Of a DNA stretch of 64,000 nt, positions 44,102 through 52,541 are shown piece by piece (positions within the stretch are counted from its first letter, which is position 1; each line of letters starts with the position of its first letter). Origin of the DNA: Thermovorax subterraneus (lineage in GTDB: Bacteria > Bacillota > Thermosediminibacteria > Thermosediminibacterales > Thermosediminibacteraceae). A program made the translations under genes and the position numbers. The notes beneath the pieces were generated by a model. It ran no database searches. It was not told the DNA's origin and saw nothing but the letters and a program-made list of their open reading frames with translations. The stretch lies in assembly GCA_021608145.1 (NCBI GenBank), contig JAKIHM010000001.1, positions 62,001 to 126,000 on the forward strand, read 5' to 3'.

Positions 44102-45166
44102 ATGGTTTTGGCAAAGGTGCTTGTCATAGGCGGCGGGCCTGGCGGCCTTTCGGCGGCAATATATGCTGCCCGAATGGGTCACAAAGTAAGGCTTATGGAG
44201 AAAGAAAGGATAGGCGAAAACATAAGGTGTGCTGAAGGATTCTTCGATCCTCTGAAAAAGTTGGGCAAACCTTCGGCAGGGGTTAAATTTAAAGTTGAAA
44301 AAATCATCGTAAAGATAAAGAATACTTATGAGATAGATGTTAGAGGGCTGAACCTATGGATGCTCGACAGAAGGGAATGGCAAAAAAGCCTGGGGGCTGA
44401 GGCTATAGAAAAAGGAGTAGTCATCGAAGAAAACTTTCCGGTTTCTCCGAAAGACCTGGAGGCATTAAAAAGAGATTACGATCTCATAATAGATGCCAGT
44501 GGAGCTCCTTCGGTGACCTCCAGGGCTTACGGTTTTTCGGACTTTTACAAACAAAACTGCGGGAAAACGGTGCAGTTCGTCTTGGAAGGGGATTTTTCAC
44601 ACATCGGGAATAATTTTAAGGTGGGTCTGCTTCCGGGATTGTTCGGCTATTACTGGATATTTCCGAAAGACTGGAATTCGGCCAACGTGGGAGTTGGCAA
44701 TTTTGGAAAGGAACCCGTAAAACTATGGAATTTGCTGGGACATGTGCTTGAAATTGAAGGGCTTTCAGGGTACCGCGTGATAAGGGAGCTCGGCGGTATA
44801 TGCCCTGTCAGGATGGTACCCCGCCTTTTTTACGACAATATACTGCTTGTTGGGGATGCAGCAGGCCTCACCTCGCCGCTTCACGGCGGGGGCATAGACA
44901 TGGCCCTTTTGAGCGGGATGTGCGCCGCAAAAAGCATTGCTTATGGCGGGAAATTTTACGAGAAAAATCTTAGAAAACTGCTCTTGCCGAGGCTTGAACT
45001 TGAATCGACTGTATCGGGGGTGTGGGAAAAACTGGACTTTGAAAAGATGGATGTACTGGTAAGCAAGATGATTAAGACAGGGCTTTACAGGCTGCTTTTT
45101 AATCCTACTTGCCTTAACATTTTGCTTTTTAAAACCTTTGCAAGGATTTTACATTATTATACGTGA
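44102..45166 (+). CDS. FAD-dependent oxidoreductase (geranylgeranyl-reductase-like)
   Basis: A 354-residue flavoprotein with an N-terminal FAD fold VLVIGGGPGGLSAAIYAARMG, a middle RREWQKSL helix typical of the geranylgeranyl reductase group, and the second FAD motif LLVGDAAGLTSPLHGGGIDMAL. The C-terminal end is hydrophobic. It may reduce an isoprenoid or a related lipid, but this broad family includes many monooxygenase-like members. It starts with ATG 44102 very close to GGAGGGA, or with TTG 44108. Confidence 0.8.
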   Translation: MVLAKVLVIGGGPGGLSAAIYAARMGHKVRLMEKERIGENIRCAEGFFDPLKKLGKPSAGVKFKVEKIIVKIKNTYEIDVRGLNLWMLDRREWQKSLGAEAIEKGVVIEENFPVSPKDLEALKRDYDLIIDASGAPSVTSRAYGFSDFYKQNCGKTVQFVLEGDFSHIGNNFKVGLLPGLFGYYWIFPKDWNSANVGVGNFGKEPVKLWNLLGHVLEIEGLSGYRVIRELGGICPVRMVPRLFYDNILLVGDAAGLTSPLHGGGIDMALLSGMCAAKSIAYGGKFYEKNLRKLLLPRLELESTVSGVWEKLDFEKMDVLVSKMIKTGLYRLLFNPTCLNILLFKTFARILHYYT

Positions 45167-45215
45167 AAGAAAGGCTTCTATTTATTGTGTTATAATATAC
45201 TAGAGGTGGTTTTTA

Positions 45216-45650
45216 GTGTATGAGCTTCTGGCTCAGGTCTTGAAATTTTTGCTGATCGGACTTATATATTATTTTCTTTATAACTTTCTAAAGTTGATGG
45301 TCCTCGACCTTTATGAAGAAAGAAGGTCGCCGGATGAGACCGGCTATTGCCTAAGGTGCGAGGATGGGAGGGAGTTTCCTATCCGCAGGGTGACAACGAT
45401 AGGGAGGGCAAAGGACTCGGATATTGTGATAGACGACCCCTATCTTTCTAGCAAGCACGCCATGATTTACAGGCGAGGAAGGAGACTTATAATTCAGGAC
45501 TTAAAGAGCACAAACGGTACTTATATCAACGGCAGGCGGATTAAAAAGCCAGTGGCACTAAAGGAGAAGGATGTCATAACGATGGGCAGCCGGAAATTTA
45601 CCTTTTTGAGGAGGGAGGACCGTGGAGTCGAGAGAGGAAGCGATTTATAA
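45216..45650 (+). CDS. FHA-domain membrane protein
   Basis: A 144-residue protein with one N-terminal membrane segment (LAQVLKFLLIGLIYYFLYNF) and a forkhead-associated domain (residues about 55-135): TTIGRAKDSDIVIDDPYLSSKHAMI and DLKSTNGTYINGRRI. The GR, SSKH and STNG residues that bind phosphothreonine are present. It is encoded before an FtsW-like and a PBP gene and overlaps the next by 29 bases, as in the FhaB-RodA-PbpA cluster of other Gram-positives, where a Ser/Thr kinase signals to cell-wall synthesis. Confidence 0.92.
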   Translation: MYELLAQVLKFLLIGLIYYFLYNFLKLMVLDLYEERRSPDETGYCLRCEDGREFPIRRVTTIGRAKDSDIVIDDPYLSSKHAMIYRRGRRLIIQDLKSTNGTYINGRRIKKPVALKEKDVITMGSRKFTFLRREDRGVERGSDL

Positions 45651-46851
45651 CAAGTCGCTTGCTGCCATGGCCTTGGTGGGTTTTTTATCTTTTTTGCTTC
45701 TTTCCATATACAGGAAACCGGTAGATTTTTTGCCCTTTTATGGAGCACTGGCGTTTCTGACTGTAGTGTTTATAGGATATTTTTTCACCGGGTGGGTGAT
45801 AGCGAATTCCGATAAATTTTTGTTGTTGATCTCTTCTTTTTTGGCACAGCTTGGACTTATCATGCTGTGCCGGATAAACCTGGAGCTTTTTAAAAGGCAG
45901 GTCATGTTTTTCGGGGTAGGCGTAGCATTTTTTATTTTGGTCAGTTTCTTTACCAAATACCTGCTAAAGCTCAAAATTGCACCTTTTTTTTACTGGGGGG
46001 CTACTGTAGTTTTGCTAATTCTTCCCCTATTATTTGGAGTGGAAAAAGGCGGCGCTAAAAACTGGCTCGTATTTGGCGGATTTACTTTTCAACCCTCAGA
46101 GCTTGCGAAAGTAACCTTTGCCTTTTACCTGGCAGGCGCTTTAAAAAACGGTAGGATAACTTCATTTCCCAGGATGATAGCGGAAATCCTTGCAGTAGTT
46201 GGACTTTTGACCTTGTCAAAGGATTTGGGAGGAGCGATGCTGTTTTATTTTACCGCCCTGATCGTAATTTTTGTGGCGACTTCGCGGATAGATTTATTTG
46301 CCGTTGGAGGGGGCCTTTTTGCGGCCCTTGGGGTCCTGGGGTACAACCTTTTTGACCATGTAAAGGTGAGGATAGAGGCTTGGCTCAATCCCTGGCAGGA
46401 TGTGCCCGGCAGGGGTTATCAGATAGCGCAGTCGCTCTTTGCCATAGCTGAAGGGGGGTACTTCGGTACCGGCCTGGGTCTGGGAAGGCCTGACTTCATC
46501 CCAGCGGTAGCGACGGATTTTATCTTTTCAGCTTTTGCCGAAGAATTTGGCTTTCTGGGAGCTGCCGCGGTGGTGCTGATGTATTTCCTTCTTGTGTACA
46601 GGGGAATAAGGATCGCCTTGAGACTTCGGGAAAACTTTGAGATTTTGCTGGCGGTAGGACATACGGTGATGTTTGGGATGCAGATTTTTACCATTATAGG
46701 CGGTGTGATAAAACTAATACCTATGACCGGTGTTACGCTTCCTTTTATGAGTTATGGGGGTAGCTCGTTGGTAATGAGTTTTGCGTCCCTCGGAGTATTG
46801 AACGGATTGTGGCAGAGAGCCCTGGAGGATGAAGACGATGACGAGGCTTAA
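45622..46851 (+). CDS. FtsW/RodA/SpoVE-family peptidoglycan polymerase
   Basis: A 409-residue SEDS membrane protein with about ten membrane segments. Seen are the conserved GAKNWLVFGGFTFQPSELAKV in parts (GAKNWLVFGG, FQPSELAKV), SKDLGGAMLFY, the invariant GRGYQIAQSLFAIAEGG and TGVTLPFMSYGGSSLVMSFASLG in parts. It polymerises lipid II together with the class B PBP encoded by the next gene, which overlaps by 23 bases. GTG 45622 has GGAGGGAGG upstream. Confidence 0.93.
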   Translation: MESREEAIYNKSLAAMALVGFLSFLLLSIYRKPVDFLPFYGALAFLTVVFIGYFFTGWVIANSDKFLLLISSFLAQLGLIMLCRINLELFKRQVMFFGVGVAFFILVSFFTKYLLKLKIAPFFYWGATVVLLILPLLFGVEKGGAKNWLVFGGFTFQPSELAKVTFAFYLAGALKNGRITSFPRMIAEILAVVGLLTLSKDLGGAMLFYFTALIVIFVATSRIDLFAVGGGLFAALGVLGYNLFDHVKVRIEAWLNPWQDVPGRGYQIAQSLFAIAEGGYFGTGLGLGRPDFIPAVATDFIFSAFAEEFGFLGAAAVVLMYFLLVYRGIRIALRLRENFEILLAVGHTVMFGMQIFTIIGGVIKLIPMTGVTLPFMSYGGSSLVMSFASLGVLNGLWQRALEDEDDDEA

Positions 46852-48247
46852 GAGGAACGTGAGACTGGTATTTATAATGTTTTGCGGGCTTTTTTTAAGC
46901 CTCCTCGGCTACCTTACATACTTTCAGGTACACGAGCGTCAAAAGCTCATCGAAAGTTCTTATAACCGAAGGCTTTGGGAGCAGGAAGAAAGTATAATGA
47001 GGGGCACAATATACGATTCAAAGGGCAGGGTTCTTGCAAAGACCGTAGAGGAAAGCGGAGGGAAAAAACGGGTTTATCAAGGGGGCGAAGCCTTCGGGCC
47101 GGTTATCGGGTATTCCACCAGGAAACTGGGTAGGGCCGGTTTAGAGCAGGCATTGAACGGAGAGCTATTGGGGGTTTCGCAGCAGGACCCTATGATGATT
47201 TTGCGGCAAAAAGTTTTAGGGATTTCAAGGGGAAATGATGTATATTTGACAATAGACTCGGAGCTCCAAAATAAAGCCTACCAGCTCTTCAGAGGAAGAC
47301 GAGGAGCTTTGGTCGCTCTTGAACCGAATACTGGAGCTGTGCTTGCCTTGGTCAGCTCGCCCGGTTACGATCCTAATTTTATTGAACAAAAGTGGGAATC
47401 GCTTTATAAAAATGAAAGCAGCCCTTTGCTCAACCGGGCGGTGCAGGGGCTATATCCACCCGGGTCTACTTTTAAAATAGTGACCCTCGCAGCAGCCTTA
47501 GAAAGTATTCCAGATATAGAGTTTAAAACCTACGAGACCCCGGGATATGTGGAAGTAAACGGTAGGGTAATAAGAGATTACGAAGGTTTCAGGCCGGGAG
47601 ATTATGACATAAAAAGAGCTTTTAGCCTCTCAAGCAATTCGGTTTTTGTAAAAGTGGGCCTCGAAGTAGGGAAGGAGAGGCTTTTTGAAAAGGCGGTGGA
47701 TTTCGGTTTCAATGAAGGAGTATCTTTTGAACTCCCTGTGGCAATAAGCCGCTTTCCGCGGTTTTCTTTGGTAGGGGATGATGTGGAACTTGGCGAGGCT
47801 TCCATAGGCCAGGGAAAAATCCTTGCGACCCCATTTCAGATGGCCATGGTGGCTTCTGCAGTGGCAAGCGGCGGGCGAATTATGAAGCCTTATATTGTTA
47901 AGGAAGTTGTCACCCCATTAGGAGAGGTTAAAAATATTTCTCCCCCTTCAGTTTTAAAAGAGGCAATCGATGCAATTACGGCCAATAAGATTAAGGAGTA
48001 TATGGTTGACGTAGTGGAGAACGGCACCGGTCAACAAGCCAGGATAAAAGGAGTAAAGGTAGCAGGCAAGACCGGCAGTGCCGAAAATCCCCATGGAAGG
48101 CCTCACGCCTGGTTTGTGGGATTTGCACCGGCAGACAGCCCCAAAATTGCGGTGGCGGTCGTAGTAGAAAACGCCGGTTCAGGAGGGGCAAATGCAGCTC
48201 CTATAGCCCGGGAGGTTATGTGGCAGTATTTGAAGGGGCTGCAGTAG
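46829..48247 (+). CDS. Class B penicillin-binding protein (transpeptidase)
   Basis: A 472-residue membrane-anchored transpeptidase. One N-terminal membrane helix, a dimerisation/pedestal part, then the catalytic domain with SxxK in LYPPGSTFKIVTLA (Ser near residue 212), SxN in LSSNSVFVKVG, and KTG in VAGKTGSAENPHGRPHAWF. All three active-site motifs are intact. It pairs with the overlapping SEDS polymerase, as in RodA-PBP2 or SpoVE-SpoVD systems; no PASTA repeats are present. Confidence 0.93.
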   Translation: MKTMTRLKRNVRLVFIMFCGLFLSLLGYLTYFQVHERQKLIESSYNRRLWEQEESIMRGTIYDSKGRVLAKTVEESGGKKRVYQGGEAFGPVIGYSTRKLGRAGLEQALNGELLGVSQQDPMMILRQKVLGISRGNDVYLTIDSELQNKAYQLFRGRRGALVALEPNTGAVLALVSSPGYDPNFIEQKWESLYKNESSPLLNRAVQGLYPPGSTFKIVTLAAALESIPDIEFKTYETPGYVEVNGRVIRDYEGFRPGDYDIKRAFSLSSNSVFVKVGLEVGKERLFEKAVDFGFNEGVSFELPVAISRFPRFSLVGDDVELGEASIGQGKILATPFQMAMVASAVASGGRIMKPYIVKEVVTPLGEVKNISPPSVLKEAIDAITANKIKEYMVDVVENGTGQQARIKGVKVAGKTGSAENPHGRPHAWFVGFAPADSPKIAVAVVVENAGSGGANAAPIAREVMWQYLKGLQ

Positions 48248-48278
48248 GATTAATTATACTAAAGCGGAGGTAAGTTAT

Positions 48279-49181
48279 ATGAAGATTAAAAAAAGCCTAT
48301 TAGCTGACGGCGCTCTTCTTCTCATAGCAATGGCCTGGGGACTCAATTTTGTGGTGATGAAAAACGCCCTTCAGAGGATAACTCCTTTTATGTACCTTGC
48401 TGTGCGGTTTTTGCTGGCGTTCCTCATCCTTGCGGCAATATTTAGAGATAATTTAAAGGCCATGGACAAAGAGGATATCGTGGGGGGCACCATAATAGGT
48501 TTTTTTCTCTTTTTGGGCTTTGCAACCCAGACCTTGGGTCTTTTGTATACGACTCCTGCCAAATCCGGTTTCATAACCGGAAGCAATGTGGTTATGGTTC
48601 CGTTTCTGGCGTACGCTTTAAATAAAAAATTTCCCGGCTGGTATCAAGTATTAGGAGCTGCCGTCACTTTTGCCGGGCTGGGCGTCATCTCTCTGGAAGG
48701 GGGTTTTAGGATAAGCAAAGGCGACTTTCTCACGTTGCTCTGTGCCGTATTCTTTGCCATGCAGATAGTGACTATTGAATATTACGCCAGGCGTGGAAAC
48801 CCTGTAAACCTGACAATCCTTGAGACAGGTATAACCGGAATCCTCTCCCTCTTTGTAGGTGCATTGACAGAGCCCATGCCCGTGACGCTTGATTTGACGA
48901 TGTGGATTGCAATACTTTATGCAGTTATTTGCTGCACGGCAGGCGCCTTTCTCGTGCAGAACGTGGCCCAGAAGTATACTACCTCTACCCATGCGGCGGT
49001 CATAATGTGCCAGGAGGCGGTGTTTGCTGCAGTATTTTCCTTCCTCTTTTGGGGTGAGCCGCTGACGCTAAAAGCCCTGACCGGCTTTGCGCTGATACTG
49101 GCGGGTGTCCTGATAACAGAGCTTTTACCTGCTAATGGGGTAAAAACGGAATCTCCGGTCAGCTGCGGCAAAGGCGCTTAA
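48279..49181 (+). CDS. DMT-family (EamA) transporter
   Basis: A 300-residue membrane protein with ten predicted helices in two EamA repeats: LLLIAMAWGLNFVVMKNAL in the first and TAGAFLVQNVAQKYTTSTHAAVIMCQEAVFAA (parts) in the second. Such proteins export amino acids, nucleosides or other small metabolites. An AAGCGGAGG site precedes ATG 48279. Substrate unknown. Confidence 0.88.
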   Translation: MKIKKSLLADGALLLIAMAWGLNFVVMKNALQRITPFMYLAVRFLLAFLILAAIFRDNLKAMDKEDIVGGTIIGFFLFLGFATQTLGLLYTTPAKSGFITGSNVVMVPFLAYALNKKFPGWYQVLGAAVTFAGLGVISLEGGFRISKGDFLTLLCAVFFAMQIVTIEYYARRGNPVNLTILETGITGILSLFVGALTEPMPVTLDLTMWIAILYAVICCTAGAFLVQNVAQKYTTSTHAAVIMCQEAVFAAVFSFLFWGEPLTLKALTGFALILAGVLITELLPANGVKTESPVSCGKGA

Positions 49182-49183
49182 AG

Positions 49184-49357
49184 ATGACATATCAGGATTT
49201 TGGACTTAAGCTTGCCGTAAAAGGGCTCTACGGACTTTCAGATTGGCCGGATAAAAAAACGCTTGATTTTCTAAGTCAGCGCTGGAAGCCATGTAGAACC
49301 GTTGCTTCGCTTTATCTGTGGGAAGCAAAAAACCGGGGCCTTGTAAATTTGACATAG
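49184..49357 (+). pseudogene. C-terminal fragment of an AlkA-type DNA-3-methyladenine glycosylase
   Basis: A 57-codon frame from ATG 49184, two bases after the transporter stop, reads MTYQDFGLKLAVKGLYGLSD, WPDKKTLDFLSQRW, KPCRTVASLYLWEAK and on to stop. This matches the extreme C-terminus of HhH-GPD DNA glycosylases (the DxGL-AVxxLYGL, W-P-RTVASLYLW pattern). The catalytic HhH-GPD part, which lies just before this in intact proteins, is missing, and the upstream DNA is the transporter gene. It is a truncated remnant; expression of a 57-residue protein cannot be excluded. It is too short to be seen with a 60-codon cut-off. Confidence 0.72.
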
Positions 49358-49415
49358 CTTGTATATTATGGATTTCCATTGTAAAATAAATAAAAAAAGT
49401 AAAATGTAGGATGGG

Positions 49416-50438
49416 ATGGGATATATGACCGGCAAAAAAAGGATATTCAGCGGTGCGCAGCCTTCGGGCTCTGTGACTCTTGGAAACTACCTGGGAGCTA
49501 TAAAAAACTGGGTCAAGCTTCAGGATGAGTACGATTGTATTTACTGCATAGTAGACCTTCATGCGCTTACAGTAAGGCAGGACCCGGCAGTATTTAGAGA
49601 AAGATGCTATTCATTTTTGGCTCAATACCTGGCGTGCGGGCTCGATCCTGAAAAAAACGTTATATATTTCCAGTCTCATGTAAGCGCCCATGCAGAACTG
49701 GCGTGGATTTTGAACTGCTACACTTACGTCGGAGAGCTGAGCAGGATGACACAGTTTAAAGAAAAGGCGAGAAAGCACAGGGACAACATAAACGCAGGGC
49801 TTTTCACCTATCCTGTATTGATGGCGGCGGACATCCTCCTTTTCAAGACAGACCTGGTTCCCGTGGGAGAAGACCAAAAACAACACATCGAGCTCACCCG
49901 GGACGTTGCCGTAAGGTTCAACAAGCTGTATGGAGAAGTGTTCAAAATACCGGAGGCGTACATTCCGAAGGTTGGCGCAAGGATAATGAGCCTGCAGGAG
50001 CCGACGAAAAAGATGTCAAAGAGCGACGAAAACGAAAACAGCTATATTTTAGTGCTCGATTCGCCTGATTTGATAATGAAGAAATTTAAAAAAGCGGTTA
50101 CCGATTCTGAAGCGGTCGTACGCTATGATGAGGAAGCAAAGCCCGGCATAAGCAATTTGATGAACATTTATGCTGCTATGACAGGGCGGTCTTTCGAGGA
50201 AATTGAAAAAGAGTTTGAAGGTCAGGGCTACGGGGCTTTTAAGAAGGCCGTGGCCGAAGCGGTTATAGAAGGTCTGAGGCCCATCAGGGAAAAATACCAA
50301 GAGCTTATGGCCGACAAAGGTTACCTCGAAAGCGTGATAAAAGATGGAGCTACCAGGGCGAAAGATATTGCCTCTCAGACATTAAAGGAAGTGTACGACA
50401 GAATAGGACTAGTGCCGCTATCCACGGGTAATTTGTGA
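49416..50438 (+). CDS. trpS: Tryptophanyl-tRNA synthetase
   Basis: A 340-residue class I synthetase. It opens MGYMTGKKRIFSGAQPSG or, more usually, MTGKKRIFSGAQPSG (ATG 49425), with TLGNYLGAIKNW as the HIGH-like motif, ADILLFKTDLVPVGEDQKQH, and KKMSKSDEN as the KMSKS loop. No T-box leader is seen in the short gap upstream. ATG 49416 is preceded by a weak GGATGGGA site, and the two starts cannot be separated with confidence. Confidence 0.95.
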   Translation: MGYMTGKKRIFSGAQPSGSVTLGNYLGAIKNWVKLQDEYDCIYCIVDLHALTVRQDPAVFRERCYSFLAQYLACGLDPEKNVIYFQSHVSAHAELAWILNCYTYVGELSRMTQFKEKARKHRDNINAGLFTYPVLMAADILLFKTDLVPVGEDQKQHIELTRDVAVRFNKLYGEVFKIPEAYIPKVGARIMSLQEPTKKMSKSDENENSYILVLDSPDLIMKKFKKAVTDSEAVVRYDEEAKPGISNLMNIYAAMTGRSFEEIEKEFEGQGYGAFKKAVAEAVIEGLRPIREKYQELMADKGYLESVIKDGATRAKDIASQTLKEVYDRIGLVPLSTGNL

Positions 50439-50458
50439 AAAATTTTATAAAAATAACA

Positions 50459-50530
50459 TTGACTTTTACTTTCAACAGAGTAAAATAGAAAGTGAAGACA
50501 TTCTCAACCTGACGCAAGGGTAGTCCTGAG
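50459..50530 (+). promoter_or_regulatory. Promoter and short structured leader of the ECF S-like gene
   Basis: TTGACT (50459-50464) and TAAAAT (50481-50486) are 16 bp apart. The short transcript leader can fold as CTCA...TGAG with inner ACC/GGT around GACGCAAG (about 50503-50530), just before the GAAGGGGG ribosome site. It could be a small ligand-binding or translational control element; I do not recognise a known riboswitch. Confidence 0.45.
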
Positions 50531-50547
50531 CGAAGGGGGTATTTTTT

Positions 50548-51039
50548 ATGAAAAAAGATACGAGATTTTTGACCAGGACCGCCTTATTGCTTGCCTTGAC
50601 GCTCATAGTTCAGTACCTTAAAATGCCCCAAATTATCACTGGTTCCTTGGTAAATGCCATGCTAGCCATTGCGGGGGAAATGGTTAATCCGATGTCAGGA
50701 GTGACCATCGGCCTTTTGACTCCTTTGATTGCGATCTTAATCGGAATTTTAAAATTTCCTCCAATGGTGCCGTTCATAATGGTGGGGAATGCTCTTTATG
50801 TATGGCTTTTTTCTATCCAAAAGAATACGGTATTAAAAATTGCGTTGCCTTCTTTAGCAAAGTACGCCTGGCTTTCGATCTCTGCAGTTTATATCTTAAA
50901 GTGGGTCGGAGTAAAAGTGCCACAGCCGGTTATCCAGGCCTTCACCCTGCCGCAACTGATGACGGCATCAATAGGGGCAACGATAGGTATGGCCGCTGCA
51001 TTTGTGTTAAAGAAGATTGCCAGGGGAGAGGATATGTAA
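50548..51039 (+). CDS. Predicted ECF transporter S component-like membrane protein
   Basis: A 163-residue protein with five to six membrane segments and the motifs LALTLIVQYLKMPQIITG and MSGVTIGLLTPLIAIL, IMVGNALYVWLF, which are typical of unassigned ECF S components. These proteins bind a vitamin or amino acid and need shared ATPase and T subunits, which are not in this window. Its position right after trpS makes tryptophan an attractive but unproven substrate. GAAGGGGG precedes the ATG. Confidence 0.75.
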   Translation: MKKDTRFLTRTALLLALTLIVQYLKMPQIITGSLVNAMLAIAGEMVNPMSGVTIGLLTPLIAILIGILKFPPMVPFIMVGNALYVWLFSIQKNTVLKIALPSLAKYAWLSISAVYILKWVGVKVPQPVIQAFTLPQLMTASIGATIGMAAAFVLKKIARGEDM

Positions 51040-51053
51040 TTTTATGCAGGAAA

Positions 51054-51083
51054 ATAAGGGGGATGTTATGCCCCTATTTTTTT
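51054..51083 (+). terminator. Terminator after the ECF S-like gene
   Basis: TAAGGGG and CCCCTAT flank GATGTTATG and are followed by TTTTTTTG. The stem is short but the T-run is good. Confidence 0.7.
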
Positions 51084-51122
51084 GTGTACATAATACCTGA
51101 CAAAAAGGAAATAAAATTTCAT

Positions 51123-51150
51123 TGACGCTGCAAGGGGTTGCGTTTATAAT
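51123..51150 (+). promoter_or_regulatory. Promoter of the livKHMGF operon
   Basis: TTGACG (51123-51128) and TATAAT (51145-51150) with 16 bp between. It leaves an AT-rich leader of about 160 bases before livK in which I see no known riboswitch. Confidence 0.75.
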
Positions 51151-51319
51151 AGAAGTGTCGTCTGTTATCTTTCTAAATATATATTTTTGGGCATAAATAT
51201 TTATGAGTTTTTGATAAATCCTTCGGCGATAGAAGTAATAAATAAAGGGGGGACAAAGAAGGAAAAAATCAATATTATCGGAAAATTATTTTAATTGTAA
51301 AATCAAAGGGGGAACTGGA

Positions 51320-52486
51320 ATGTCAAAAAAAGTTGCTTTGCTAATTTTATCAGCCCTTCTCGTGATTTTATCAGTTTCTGGTTGCAGCCAGGGGCAAAAC
51401 AAGGGCGCATCCGGCGATGTGGTCAAAGTCGGCTGGATAGGCTCTCTCACCGGGGACCAGGCTGTATGGGGCCAGAGCGAGCTTAATACTCTAAAGATGC
51501 TAGCCGAGGAACTCAACAATTCGGGTGGTCTCCTGGGCAAGAAAATAGAAATTGTGGGCTATGACACCCGCGGCGATGCCACTGAAGCCGTAAACGCTGT
51601 AAAGAGGCTGATTTCCCAGGATAAGGTAATCGCCATCATAGGTCCCAACACCAGCAGCTCGGCGATGGCCATTTCGGGAATTCTAGAAGAGATGAAGGTG
51701 CCCGACATAGCCACCGTTGCCACCAATCCTAAGGTAACGGTTTTGGACGGGAAGGTGAAGCCCTTCAACTTCAGGGTATGCTTTATAGACCCCTACCAGG
51801 GTGCCGTTGCGGCCGGTTACGCCTACGACGTATTGGGGTTTAAAAAAGCAGCGGTTCTTTACGATGTAACTGACGAGTACTCCCAGGGCCTTGCAGAATT
51901 CTTCATAAAGACCTTCGAGGAAAAGGGCGGAAAGATAGTGGCCAAGGAAGCCTTCAAGAGCGGAGATACCGATTTCAGACCGCAGCTTTCAAAAATCAAA
52001 GCTGCCAACCCTGACGTAATCTTCATGCCTTACTTCTTCAAGGAAGTGGCCCTCAGCGCAAAGCAGGCCAGGGACCTCGGCATAAAGAGCGTGCTGATGG
52101 GCGGCGACGGATGGCCTTCGGATACATTGCTGGAAATGGCGGCAGACGCCGTCGAAGGGAGCTACTTTGTAAACCACCTGGATTTCGACGACCCTGCGGT
52201 GCAGGAATTTAAACAAAAATACAATGCCAAGTACGGTAAAATGCCCGAGCTCAACGGATACCTGGCCCATGACGCATTCTTTGTGCTGGTGGACGCCATA
52301 AAGCGAGCCAACAGCTTTGACCCTGTGGCTATAAGAGATGCCTTGGAGACGGTAGACATTCAGGGTATTACCGGAAGGATAAGGATAAGCAAGGAAACCC
52401 ACAACCCCGAAGGGAAAGAAGCGGCTATAATAAAGATAGAAGGCGGCAAGTATAAGTTCCAGCAGAAATACGCTGTGACTGAGTAA
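51320..52486 (+). CDS. livK: Branched-chain amino acid ABC transporter, substrate-binding lipoprotein
   Basis: A 388-residue periplasmic-binding-protein-like lipoprotein. The signal peptide MSKKVALLILSALLVILS leads to a lipobox SVSGC, so Lgt (encoded in this window) should lipidate it. The mature part has VKVGWIGSLTGDQAVWGQ, GPNTSSSAMAISGILEE and YGKMPELNGYLAHDAFFVL, the LivK/LivJ type I fold. First gene of the livKHMGF operon. Confidence 0.93.
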   Translation: MSKKVALLILSALLVILSVSGCSQGQNKGASGDVVKVGWIGSLTGDQAVWGQSELNTLKMLAEELNNSGGLLGKKIEIVGYDTRGDATEAVNAVKRLISQDKVIAIIGPNTSSSAMAISGILEEMKVPDIATVATNPKVTVLDGKVKPFNFRVCFIDPYQGAVAAGYAYDVLGFKKAAVLYDVTDEYSQGLAEFFIKTFEEKGGKIVAKEAFKSGDTDFRPQLSKIKAANPDVIFMPYFFKEVALSAKQARDLGIKSVLMGGDGWPSDTLLEMAADAVEGSYFVNHLDFDDPAVQEFKQKYNAKYGKMPELNGYLAHDAFFVLVDAIKRANSFDPVAIRDALETVDIQGITGRIRISKETHNPEGKEAAIIKIEGGKYKFQQKYAVTE

Positions 52487-52492
52487 AGATTA

Positions 52493-52521
52493 TGGGTCCT
52501 GCGCTTTTCGCGCAGGACCCA
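52493..52521 (+). other. Perfect hairpin between livK and livH
   Basis: TGGGTCCTGCGC/GCGCAGGACCCA forms a 12-bp stem with loop TTTTC. It lacks a T-run, so it more likely protects the upstream livK message from 3' exonucleases than ends transcription. Confidence 0.75.
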
Positions 52522-52541
52522 CCGTGAATAAGGGGGATTGT

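Noticed and set aside
49349-49390. Promoter for trpS starting at TTGACA 49349
   Set aside because: The -35 box is perfect but no -10 box lies at a workable distance.
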